This document shows positions 23,724 to 31,066 of a stretch of DNA of 49,922 nt, piece by piece. Within the stretch, counting starts at the first letter, position 1, and every line of letters begins with the position of its first letter. The stretch covers positions 1-49,922 of the forward strand of contig NZ_PRDB01000026.1 in assembly GCF_002925905.1 (NCBI RefSeq). Reading direction: 5' to 3'. Both the position numbers and the translations under genes were made by a program. The notes under the pieces are model-generated. The model ran no database searches and had not been told where the DNA came from. It worked only from the letters and a program-made list of their open reading frames with translations. The stretch comes from Klebsiella michiganensis (GTDB lineage Bacteria > Pseudomonadota > Gammaproteobacteria > Enterobacterales > Enterobacteriaceae).

Positions 23724-25031
23724 TTAATGGTAGGCGGGAAGCCAGCTGCCGTGTGCTTCAATAAGTTCGTCGCACAGTTTGCGGATGTCATCGATCGACA
23801 GCTCTGCGGAAGTATGCGGGTCGAGCAGGGCGGCATGGTAGATGGCTTCGCGTTTGCGCGTCACCGCCGCTTCGATGGTCAACAGCTGAGTATTGATGTT
23901 GGTCCGGTTCAGCGCTGCCAGCTGCTCCGGCAAATTGCCGACGTAGCACGGCGTGACGCCCTGGCCATCGACCAGGCAAGGGACTTCGACGCAGGCCTCG
24001 GAAGGTAAGTTGGTAATCAAACCGGTGTTGAGCACGTTACCGCCAATTTTGTAAGGCCGATCGGTTTCCATCGCTTCGATGATGTAAGACGCGTATTCAT
24101 GGGTACGGCTGTGGGTCAGGCTGGTGTCATGGGTCAGCGCCAGTTTCTGCTGCTGCCATTGGTCAATCTGTTCAATACACCGGCGCGGATATTCATCCAG
24201 CGGGATATTGAAGCGTTCAATCAGCTCCGGGTAGCTGCGTTTGATCCAGTAAGGCATGTATTCGGCGTTGTGCTCTGACGATTCGGTGACGTAATAGCCG
24301 AAAGTTTTCATGATTTCATGGCGCACCATATCATCATGCTTGCCCTGCAGGGCGCTGGCCCGGCGCTTGATTTCCGGGTACAAATCCTCGCCGTGACGGC
24401 GAATGTCCAGCAGCCAGGCCATGTGATTAATACCCGCGATATGAAATTGCACGTCGTCGGTTGGCATATCCACGCTTTTCAACAGCGTTTCAGCACACAC
24501 CTGAACGCTGTGGCACAGTCCTACCGTTTTTACTTCCGTATGGCGCAGCATGGCGCCGGTTATCGTGGCCATCGGATTGGTGTAGTTCAGCAGCCAGGCG
24601 TCCGGGCACACGGCTTCAATATCCCGTGCGAAATCAAACAGCACGGGTAGGGTGCGCAGCGCGCGGAAGATACCGCCAATGCCCAGGGTATCGGCAATAG
24701 TTTGCTGAAGACCATATTTTTTCGCGATCGTGAAATCGGTGATGGTACACGGATCGTAGCCGCCAACCTGAATAGCATTCACCACGTAATTGGCGTTTTT
24801 CAACGCCGCGCGGCGGTTCTCAACGCCAAGGTAGGCGGCGATCTTCGCTCTGCCCGCATTGGTATTGCGGTTGATATTATTCAACATGGCGAGGGATTCA
24901 TTGAGACGGGCGCTGTCGATGTCGTACAGCGCAATCTCCACCTCTTTCAACGCCGGCGTCGTCATAATGTCGCCGAGTACGTTCCTGGCGAAAATGGTGC
25001 TGCCTGCGCCCATAAATGTCACTTTAATCAT
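23724..25031 (-). CDS. GH4 family glycosidase, alpha-galactosidase (MelA)-like
   Basis: 435 residues. NAD-binding motif GAGSTIFARN (8-17), the metal-binding GLCHS with C173, H174, S175, and AGINHMAW (199-206) define GH4. The whole chain follows E. coli MelA, including DTLGIGGIFRALRT and TESSEHNAEY. GH4 enzymes cleave alpha-glycosides by an NAD/Mn-dependent redox elimination. A free, non-phosphorylated alpha-galactoside is likely because MelA-type CHS enzymes prefer these. No permease is adjacent, unlike melAB, so the substrate must enter by another transporter. It is divergent from an AraC-type regulator gene, which probably controls it. Confidence 0.87.
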   Translation of the reverse strand: MIKVTFMGAGSTIFARNVLGDIMTTPALKEVEIALYDIDSARLNESLAMLNNINRNTNAGRAKIAAYLGVENRRAALKNANYVVNAIQVGGYDPCTITDFTIAKKYGLQQTIADTLGIGGIFRALRTLPVLFDFARDIEAVCPDAWLLNYTNPMATITGAMLRHTEVKTVGLCHSVQVCAETLLKSVDMPTDDVQFHIAGINHMAWLLDIRRHGEDLYPEIKRRASALQGKHDDMVRHEIMKTFGYYVTESSEHNAEYMPYWIKRSYPELIERFNIPLDEYPRRCIEQIDQWQQQKLALTHDTSLTHSRTHEYASYIIEAMETDRPYKIGGNVLNTGLITNLPSEACVEVPCLVDGQGVTPCYVGNLPEQLAALNRTNINTQLLTIEAAVTRKREAIYHAALLDPHTSAELSIDDIRKLCDELIEAHGSWLPAYH

Positions 25032-25231
25032 GGTATTTCTCCGTTCCTGCTGTTTTCACCAGGCAGAATGTACGCTGCGGCATGAACAGGAAATATGGCT
25101 AAATGTGATATTGGTATGGCGAAAAATGATGTCGCTATGAAAGTGTGAGCCAGCTCCGAATCTGGCTGAAACGCGGTGACTTTACTGCAGGCATCTCTGA
25201 TAACGTGGGTGAAAAAGAGAGAGCGCGACTG

Positions 25232-26071
25232 ATGCACAAGACTTTTACCCTTAATCATACCGACAATATCGAATTGAATTTGTACCAGTACGGCGAGGAG
25301 AATTGTCATAAGGGACATCGCTTTGGCCCCGCAGTCCGCCAGCATTACCTATTTCATTATGTGATAAGTGGAACCGGCACATTTTACAGTGAGTTTGGCG
25401 CTTTTCCTGTCGGCGCCGGGGAGGGGTTTCTGATCCATCCCCATGAGGTGACAACCTACTGCGCTGATAATAGGGATCCGTGGCATTATATGTGGCTTGA
25501 GGTCGATGGGCTGATTGCCGCCAGAATTTTCGAGGCGTGTCATCTTAGCCGGCAATCTCCGGTTTATCGACCCAACCTGAATAAAGACGACTCCAGCGCC
25601 TCTGGCTACCTGCGGCAAATTGTCGAACATGGCGATGAGCATCCGCTGAAGGTGCAGGGATTGTGCTATCTCTTCTTTTCTTCGCTAATCAGCAATACGC
25701 CCGGCGAAAAGGCTTCCCTCCCTGATGACAAAACCCGGCATCTGCAAAGGGCGATCAAAAAAATTGAAAATCGCTACCACGAACATCTGACGGTTGATAG
25801 CCTGGCCGCCTATTGCAATATCAATCGCAGCTACCTCTGCCGATTGTTCAAAGGCGCCTACGGTATCGGCCCCAGGGAATACTTGCTTAATTTTCGTATG
25901 AACATCGCAGTAAGCCTGCTGAAAAACAGCGCTACGGCGATTAAAGTCGTGGGCATTTCCGTAGGCTATGAAAATCAGCTGCATTTTTCTAAAGCCTTCA
26001 GGAAGCTGTACGGCGTATCTCCGGCTAAATGGCGGCAAAAATACCTTTCTGAACAGCAGGCGCTGAGATGA
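25232..26071 (+). CDS. AraC-family regulator with cupin-like arm domain
   Basis: About 279 residues from ATG 25232; a GTG at 25145 would add 29 residues of non-typical sequence. The N-terminal half is an AraC-binding beta domain (FHYVISGTGTF, GFLIHPHEVTTY). The C-terminal half has two HTHs (LAAYCNINRSYLCRLFKG and VVGISVGYENQLHFSKAFRK). It lies divergent to the GH4 gene with about 200 bp between start codons, so it likely activates that gene with an alpha-galactoside or similar inducer, like MelR, RafR or MsmR. Confidence 0.85.
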   Translation: MHKTFTLNHTDNIELNLYQYGEENCHKGHRFGPAVRQHYLFHYVISGTGTFYSEFGAFPVGAGEGFLIHPHEVTTYCADNRDPWHYMWLEVDGLIAARIFEACHLSRQSPVYRPNLNKDDSSASGYLRQIVEHGDEHPLKVQGLCYLFFSSLISNTPGEKASLPDDKTRHLQRAIKKIENRYHEHLTVDSLAAYCNINRSYLCRLFKGAYGIGPREYLLNFRMNIAVSLLKNSATAIKVVGISVGYENQLHFSKAFRKLYGVSPAKWRQKYLSEQQALR

Positions 26072-26113
26072 CGTTCAGCGCTTATTCTCATCGGCGGTGA
26101 CTCTGCGCGATCG

Positions 26114-26674
26114 CTATTTTGCGGGCGTATCCTGATTGAGAATGCGCGATCGACAAACATCCAGAATTTCATCTGCCAGAGAGGAGCTATCAGGACAGGC
26201 GCGGGAAAGGACCAGCGCGCCGACAAGATGCGCAATCGTATCGATCAGGTCGGCACGCGTAAGGCCTTCCGCGGCTTTCTCATTTGCTAAGGTGGCCAGC
26301 TGAGCTTCAATGCCAGCCGCAAAGGTTGCCTTAATGGCTTCAGATTGACGCGCGGCGTCACTACCCAGAGCCGACATCACACACCCCTTTGCCATGTCAT
26401 CACGATGTTGGCGGGAGAGGTAATACTCCACAAACGTTTTCCGGCTCACATCGGCCGTACGTTCTGCCGAACGCGTAAAGCCGCAATGCATCGCCTCCGA
26501 TAATAAATCGGCCTTGGAACCAAAGTGTTTGTAAAACCCTCCGTGGGTTAAGCCAGCCGCTGACATCAGCTCCGCTACGCCTACGCCGTCGTAACCGCGC
26601 TCACGAAAAAGTTCTGAAGCCGTTTCAACGATTCGCATCCTGTTTTCGCGAACCTGCTCTTTTGACACTTTCAT
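26114..26674 (-). CDS. TetR-family repressor (electrophile/oxidoreductase group)
   Basis: 186 residues with an N-terminal TetR HTH (GVAELMSAAGLTHGGFYKHFGSK, about 32-54). The GGFYKHF recognition helix is typical of regulators controlling NADPH reductases and SDR genes. It is divergent from the SDR-MDR operon. Two strong palindromes at 26710-26729 and 26746-26761 in the shared promoter are probably its operators. The ligand is unknown; a quinone, aldehyde or other electrophile is inferred from the genes it faces. Confidence 0.85.
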   Translation of the reverse strand: MKVSKEQVRENRMRIVETASELFRERGYDGVGVAELMSAAGLTHGGFYKHFGSKADLLSEAMHCGFTRSAERTADVSRKTFVEYYLSRQHRDDMAKGCVMSALGSDAARQSEAIKATFAAGIEAQLATLANEKAAEGLTRADLIDTIAHLVGALVLSRACPDSSSLADEILDVCRSRILNQDTPAK

Positions 26675-26709
26675 GGCTTACCCCCCTCAAAACAAAGGCT
26701 AAGTATACA

Positions 26710-26729
26710 TTGATGATGATCATAATCAA
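26710..26729. promoter_or_regulatory. Operator candidate 1 of the divergent TetR
   Basis: TTGATGATGATCATAATCAA is a 20-bp dyad with one mismatched pair. It lies 36 bp upstream of the TetR start and shares the ATGATCAT centre with the second site, 34 bp away centre to centre. Confidence 0.6.
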
Positions 26730-26745
26730 ACCAGTTGACTTTATA

Positions 26746-26761
26746 GATGATGATCATCATC
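26746..26761. promoter_or_regulatory. Operator candidate 2 of the divergent TetR
   Basis: GATGATGATCATCATC is a perfect 16-bp palindrome. It lies between the TetR gene and the short strong-RBS frame at 26805, where it would overlap promoters in both directions. Confidence 0.6.
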
Positions 26762-26804
26762 ATTAATCCTGCGCCTTTACCCGCTACCCAGCAGAGGAAG
26801 AAAC

Positions 26805-26849
26805 ATGACGAATTCCCCCTTATTTCACCCCTACGAACCTGGACGATAA
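26805..26849 (+). pseudogene. 14-codon frame with strong RBS, possible remnant of an ene-reductase gene
   Basis: GAGGAAG sits 5 bases before an ATG that encodes MTNSPLFHPYEPGR and stops. The first residues look like the N-terminus of old yellow enzyme-type flavin reductases (x-x-LF-P...G). An excellent ribosome binding site followed by such a short frame suggests that most of a reductase gene was deleted between the TetR regulator and the SDR gene. It could instead be a leader peptide. The similarity is only a dozen residues, so this is tentative. Confidence 0.3.
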
Positions 26850-26889
26850 CGCTTGCTAACCTGAACAACATCTTGAGAGCGTACTCAGA

Positions 26890-27714
26890 ATGAACAATAA
26901 ACGTGTGGCTCTGGTGACAGGCGCTTCTTCAGGCATCGGCGAAGCGACGGCTCATCAACTTTTAGCGGCGGGTTATAAGGTTTATGGCACCAGCCGGCGT
27001 GGCTCTCAGGCGGGTACACACCGCTTTCCGCTGCTGACGCTTGATGTGACTGACGATGCTTCGGTCGGGGCCGCTATTGACGATCTGCTGCGCCTGGAGG
27101 GGCGGATCGATATTCTGGTCAATAATGCGGGCTTTGGGGTCGCGCCAGCCGCCGCGGAAGAAAGCTCTATTGAACAGGCCTGGAGCATTTTCGATACCAA
27201 CTTTTTGGGCATCGTCAGGCTGACGCGGGCTGTGCTCCCTCATATGCGCCGTCAGGGCAGCGGGCGCATCATCAATATCGGTTCGATTCTCGGGGTCGTG
27301 CCGTTGCCGTATGTCGCGCTTTATGCGGCCAGCAAGCATGCGGTCGAAGGGTACACGGGAGCACTCGACCATGAACTGCGCACCCAGGGCATCAGGGTTT
27401 CCGTGATCGAACCTGCCTACATAAAAACGCAGTTTGAAGCCAATAACAGAGAAGCGGATGCAAAGCTGGAAGAGTATGACCTTATCCGGGCTAAGCTGAC
27501 GAAAGTGGTCAGTAAGGCAATGGCCGAAGCGGAAAGTCCGGAGGTTGTGGCTAAGGTGGTGGTTAAAGCGGCCCAGGCTCTACGGCCCAAGATCCGCTAC
27601 ACGGCAGGATCGCTGGCCGGTAAATTGAATTTCATTCTCCGATTCGCGCCTGCAAAAATCCTGGATAAGGTCGTGCGCAACAGCCTTCAGCTTGATGCGA
27701 GAGAGTCATCATGA
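26890..27714 (+). CDS. Short-chain dehydrogenase/reductase
   Basis: 274 residues, classical SDR. GASSGIGE (14-21) binds the nucleotide, NNAGFG follows, the serine is in INIGSILG, and the catalytic pair is YAASK (YVALYAASKHAVEGY). The C-terminal extension beyond residue 200 with FILRFAPAK resembles SDRs acting on lipophilic ketones, steroid-like compounds or quinones. It starts the operon controlled by the divergent TetR, and its stop overlaps the next small frame as ATGA. A role in reducing toxic carbonyls is inferred. Confidence 0.88.
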   Translation: MNNKRVALVTGASSGIGEATAHQLLAAGYKVYGTSRRGSQAGTHRFPLLTLDVTDDASVGAAIDDLLRLEGRIDILVNNAGFGVAPAAAEESSIEQAWSIFDTNFLGIVRLTRAVLPHMRRQGSGRIINIGSILGVVPLPYVALYAASKHAVEGYTGALDHELRTQGIRVSVIEPAYIKTQFEANNREADAKLEEYDLIRAKLTKVVSKAMAEAESPEVVAKVVVKAAQALRPKIRYTAGSLAGKLNFILRFAPAKILDKVVRNSLQLDARESS

Positions 27715-27884
27715 CATTTTCGCGACTGGCCGCGTCAGGCATCGTCGAGCGGCGTGAAGGATATGCTAACGGGCAAATTCTGTTTGCCGTATTTATCGAG
27801 CCGTTACTGGGAACCGCTTTTTTACTCGGCAATAGCGGCGCCAGAAAACATATCAGGACAAATACCAGGAAACCAGCACCATGA
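27711..27884 (+). CDS. Small coupled frame of unknown function
   Basis: 57 codons. Its ATG overlaps the SDR stop (ATGA) and its own TGA overlaps the ATG of the next gene (ATGA), so both junctions show translational coupling. The middle (ILFAVFIEPLLGTAFLLG) is hydrophobic enough for one membrane span, and the C-terminus is basic. No family is recognised. It may be a small membrane protein, a translational bridge or the residue of a larger gene. Confidence 0.4.
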   Translation: MTFSRLAASGIVERREGYANGQILFAVFIEPLLGTAFLLGNSGARKHIRTNTRKPAP

Positions 27885-28888
27885 AAGCCTTCACGTTTAA
27901 ACGCTACGGTAAATCCCCGGCGCTGGGATTTGATGACGTCGATTATCCCACCCCCGCGGCTGATGAACTTCTGGTTAAAGTTTACGCCGTTGGCCTGAAT
28001 CCCATTGATAACGTGATTCCTGGCGGCCTGTTCAAACCGATTTTGTCTTTTAAACTTCCCGCAACGCTGGGCAGCGACTTGTCCGGGGTGGTTGTGGCAA
28101 CGGGAAGCCGCGTGACGCGTTTTAAGCCAGGCGATGAAATCTTCGCCAGTATTTTCGACAGGGGAACCGGTTCTCTTGCCGAATTTGCGCGAGTACCTGA
28201 AAATCTCGCTGCCATGAAACCCGCAAACCTGGATTTCGAACAGGCAGCGTCGCTCCCGATGGTGAGTCTCACCGCCTGGCAGGCGCTGACAGAGAGAGCC
28301 GGACTGCAGCCAGGGCAGAAGGTGTTCATCCCGGCGGGGTCCGGAGGAATAGGCAGTTTCGCGATCCAGCTGGCAAAGCATCTTGGCGCAAAGGTGGGAA
28401 CGACCACAAGTTCAGGCAACCTTGCGTGGGTGAGTCGTCTTGGCGCAGATGAGGTGGTTGACTACAAAAAGCAGACGTTTGAAAACGTGCTGAGCGGCTA
28501 CGATATTGTACTCGGCACTCTCCGGGGAGATTCGATTGAAAAAGCCGTTAAAATACTCAAGCCTGGTGGCAAGATTGTTTCCCTCACCGGACCATTGGAT
28601 GCCGCGTTCGCCCGTGACCGGGGGTTAAATTTCTTTTTGCGTTTTATCTTTGCGCTGATGAGCCGAAAGATCCTGCGTCTTACACGAGTGCGGGGTCTTA
28701 GCTATTCGTTTTTATTTGTCCGCCCCGATGGCGAGCAGCTCGCGCAAATTAGCCAACTCATCGAATCCGGGCAGATCGGGCCTGCGATCGACAAGGTGTT
28801 TCCCTTTGCCGAAACAAAGGAGGCGCTGGACTATCTTGCCCGGGGCCATGCTAAGGGAAAGGTGGTCGTTAGGGTGTCTGGGTCATAA
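27881..28888 (+). CDS. Zinc-independent MDR-family oxidoreductase (quinone oxidoreductase-like)
   Basis: 335 residues. It has the GroES-like N-domain (VYAVGLNPIDNVIPGG, LGSDLSGVV) and the NADPH motif GSGGIGSFAIQLAKHLGA near 149-166. Zinc ligands of true alcohol dehydrogenases are absent, and the sequence follows the QOR/NADPH:enone reductase type. It probably reduces quinones or alpha,beta-unsaturated carbonyls with NADPH. It is the third gene of the TetR-controlled operon, and its partner SDR suggests a two-step carbonyl or enone detoxification. Confidence 0.87.
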   Translation: MKAFTFKRYGKSPALGFDDVDYPTPAADELLVKVYAVGLNPIDNVIPGGLFKPILSFKLPATLGSDLSGVVVATGSRVTRFKPGDEIFASIFDRGTGSLAEFARVPENLAAMKPANLDFEQAASLPMVSLTAWQALTERAGLQPGQKVFIPAGSGGIGSFAIQLAKHLGAKVGTTTSSGNLAWVSRLGADEVVDYKKQTFENVLSGYDIVLGTLRGDSIEKAVKILKPGGKIVSLTGPLDAAFARDRGLNFFLRFIFALMSRKILRLTRVRGLSYSFLFVRPDGEQLAQISQLIESGQIGPAIDKVFPFAETKEALDYLARGHAKGKVVVRVSGS

Positions 28889-29204
28889 CCGCAGCGGTTT
28901 TCCGCTTCAACAAAAACACTTTCGTTTAAATCCGTCGTCCTTACTCTCCATCGGGAGCGCCCTGAGGACGGCCTTAGCCTGCTGAGAAAAGCGGGCGTCA
29001 CGCCGTAGCGTTCACTTCCATCATTGAGATAAGCTGTCATAGGTGAGCCGATGCTTTTGTTGGCAAAGGATTTTGTCTGATACAATTTTGCTCGGGGAGC
29101 ATCCGAATCTGGCCCAACAGCGTATGTCGCCTGACGCGGACGCTCCGGGCAGGTGCCGTCACCTGTGAGGATGATATTGCGCGATCCTGAAACAAGTCGA
29201 AATC
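28889..29204. other. Intergenic stretch without a convincing gene
   Basis: Frames present here (for example a minus-strand one covering 28831-29238) overlap the end of the MDR gene, have no recognisable domain and lack good ribosome binding sites. The region may be eroded sequence. The right end carries the operator at 29205-29228. Confidence 0.5.
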
Positions 29205-29228
29205 GTGACTTAATTCTAAAATGGTCAC
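29205..29228. promoter_or_regulatory. TetR operator candidate, site 1 (GTGAC-N14-GTCAC)
   Basis: GTGAC (29205-29209) and GTCAC (29224-29228) are separated by 14 bp, 38 bp before the TetR start. The same spacing and half-sites recur at 29885-29908 after the gene, so this is likely the autoregulatory site. Confidence 0.6.
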
Positions 29229-29266
29229 TTGTTGTCAATCAAGGCGCATCACGCTAAGCTGAAAAA

Positions 29267-29881
29267 ATGACTAAGAATATGAACGTCCCACCATCACGCG
29301 GCCCGCTCGATCACAGCGTCCGGGAGCAAATCGTCGACGCTGCCTTTGAGCATTTCGGGCATTACGGCTATGAAAAAACCACCGTGGCGGAGCTGGCTAA
29401 ATCTATCGGTTTTTCAAAATCTTATATCTATAAGTTTTTCGAATCCAAACAGGCTATCGGCGAAGTGATCTGCGCTAACCGCCTGGAAATGATCATGGCC
29501 GCGGTACTCTCAGCGGTGGCTGACGCGCCGTCAGCCAGCGAAAAATTACGCCGCCTCTTCCGGGCGCTCACCGAAGCGGGGAGCGAACTCTTTTTTCACG
29601 ATCGTAAACTCTACGATATTGCCGCCGTCGCCTCGCGGGAGAAGTGGCCTTCAACAGAAAGGTATGCGGAACGGCTGTTAAAGCTGATTGAGAGCATTCT
29701 TGTCGAAGGCAGGCAGGCCGGGGAGTTCGAAAGGAAAACCCCCCTTGATGAAGCCACTTATGCGATTTATATGGTGATGTGCCCCTTCATCAATCCTGTT
29801 CAACTGCAGTTTAATCTCGAAACGGCCCCAACGGCGGCGGTTCTTCTCTCGTCGCTGATTTTAAGAAGCCTGGCCCCCTGA
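29267..29881 (+). CDS. TetR-family repressor of the RND pump
   Basis: 204 residues with N-terminal HTH (TTVAELAKSIGFSKSYIYKFFESK, about 38-61). The rest is a helical ligand domain of the kind found beside RND operons. The upstream Shine-Dalgarno sequence is poor; a second ATG at 29279 is an alternative start. The gene is 75 bp upstream of the pump operon in the same direction, and matched operators lie on both sides, so it probably represses both itself and the pump until a toxic ligand binds. Confidence 0.85.
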   Translation: MTKNMNVPPSRGPLDHSVREQIVDAAFEHFGHYGYEKTTVAELAKSIGFSKSYIYKFFESKQAIGEVICANRLEMIMAAVLSAVADAPSASEKLRRLFRALTEAGSELFFHDRKLYDIAAVASREKWPSTERYAERLLKLIESILVEGRQAGEFERKTPLDEATYAIYMVMCPFINPVQLQFNLETAPTAAVLLSSLILRSLAP

Positions 29882-29884
29882 TTT

Positions 29885-29920
29885 GTGACCATTGACTTTA
29901 TTGGTCACTAGTCTGAGAAT
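29885..29920 (+). promoter_or_regulatory. Promoter of the RND operon with overlapping TetR operator, site 2
   Basis: GTGACCA (29885-29891) and TGGTCAC (29902-29908) form a perfect 7-bp inverted repeat, giving GTGAC-N14-GTCAC as at 29205. A -35 box TTGACT (29892-29897) lies inside it and a -10 box GAGAAT (29915-29920) follows after 17 bp. A bound repressor would cover the -35 box directly. Confidence 0.65.
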
Positions 29921-29956
29921 GCGGAAACCATCCTGTTATTTGATTAAGGGTTTCCC

Positions 29957-31066
29957 ATGCTCAGGCTTCATTCAGCCCGCTTTGCCGCTTGTCTTCTGCC
30001 GTTGGCCCTCGTGGCCTGCGGTGATAACGCCTCGAGTGACGATCCGCGCACCCAGCCGCCGCTCGTCAGATCCGCATCCGTAGAACTCGCGCACGATACC
30101 TCTCGCACCTATACCGGCGTGGTGGTGGCAAGAACGCAAAGCGATCTTGGTTTTAGAGTGCAGGGTAAGATCCTTGAACGCTTTGTTGATACTGGCCAGA
30201 CCGTTAAGCGCGGTCAGCCGCTGATGCGGCTGGATCCCGCCGACCTGAAGCTGCAGGCCGTGGCTCAGCAACAGGCCGTTGACGCCGCCAGGGCGCGGGC
30301 GCGAAAAGCCATCAGCGATGAGGCGCGCTACCGTGGCCTCGTTGGCGCTGGTGCAGTCTCCGCCTCGGAGTATGACCAGATCAAAGCGGCGGCAGATTCC
30401 GCGAAAGCGGATCTCAGCGCAGCCCAGGCGCAGGCAAACGTGGCGCAAAATGCCACGGGCTATGCCGTGCTGCTGGCCGACTCTGACGGCGTGGTGATGG
30501 AGACGCTTGCCGAACCCGGTCAGGTCGTCAGTGCCGGGCAGGCGGTGATCCGGCTGGCCAGAGCGGGGCAGCGAGAGGCGCTGGTACAGCTGCCGGAGAC
30601 GCTGCGCCCTGCCATCGGCAGCGAAGCGCTGGCGACGCGCTATGGCGACGAAACGCAGCCCGTCGCCGCAAAACTGCGCCTGCTTTCCGATGCCGCCGAT
30701 GCCACCACCCGTACCTTTGAGGCGCGGTACGTGCTGGAAGGCCCGCTAGCCAACGCGCCGCTGGGGGCGACCGTAACGCTGCACATCAAAAAACAGAGTG
30801 GGGAAAGCCAGGTCATGCAGGTGCCGCTGGCCGCGCTTTATGATGCGGGCAAGGGACCGGGCGTCTGGCGGATCTCCGCGCAGCCAGCCAGGGTCGCATG
30901 GCAGCCCGTCAAGGTGCTGAGCGTGGGCGAGGAGGAGGCGCAGGTAACGGGCGAGGTGAAGCCCGGTGAGAAGATCGTTGCGCTAGGGGCGCATCTTCTG
31001 CACGAGGGTGAGGCTGTCCGCCTGGCCGGGCAACCGGATACGGCCCGGACGGGGGATAAACCATGA
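29957..31066 (+). CDS. RND efflux periplasmic adaptor lipoprotein
   Basis: 369 residues. The signal peptide ends in a lipobox LVAC with lipidated C21. A lipoyl/hairpin region follows (GFRVQGKILERFVDTGQTVKRGQ near 70-92), then an alanine-rich coiled-coil hairpin, a beta-barrel and a membrane-proximal domain, the normal order of AcrA/HlyD-type adaptors. It links the inner membrane RND pump to an outer membrane channel. It overlaps the pump gene by 4 bp. No channel gene is adjacent, so TolC encoded elsewhere is the likely partner. Confidence 0.92.
   Translation: MLRLHSARFAACLLPLALVACGDNASSDDPRTQPPLVRSASVELAHDTSRTYTGVVVARTQSDLGFRVQGKILERFVDTGQTVKRGQPLMRLDPADLKLQAVAQQQAVDAARARARKAISDEARYRGLVGAGAVSASEYDQIKAAADSAKADLSAAQAQANVAQNATGYAVLLADSDGVVMETLAEPGQVVSAGQAVIRLARAGQREALVQLPETLRPAIGSEALATRYGDETQPVAAKLRLLSDAADATTRTFEARYVLEGPLANAPLGATVTLHIKKQSGESQVMQVPLAALYDAGKGPGVWRISAQPARVAWQPVKVLSVGEEEAQVTGEVKPGEKIVALGAHLLHEGEAVRLAGQPDTARTGDKP

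Noticed and set aside
26671..26871. Minus-strand 66-codon frame in the TetR/SDR promoter region
   Set aside because: It covers both palindromic operators and the divergent promoter and has no ribosome binding site, so it is a chance frame.
28831..29238. Minus-strand frame of 135 codons covering the gap before the RND-linked tetR
   Set aside because: It overlaps the end of the MDR gene, has no domain and lacks a credible start. The operator at 29205-29228 lies within its beginning.
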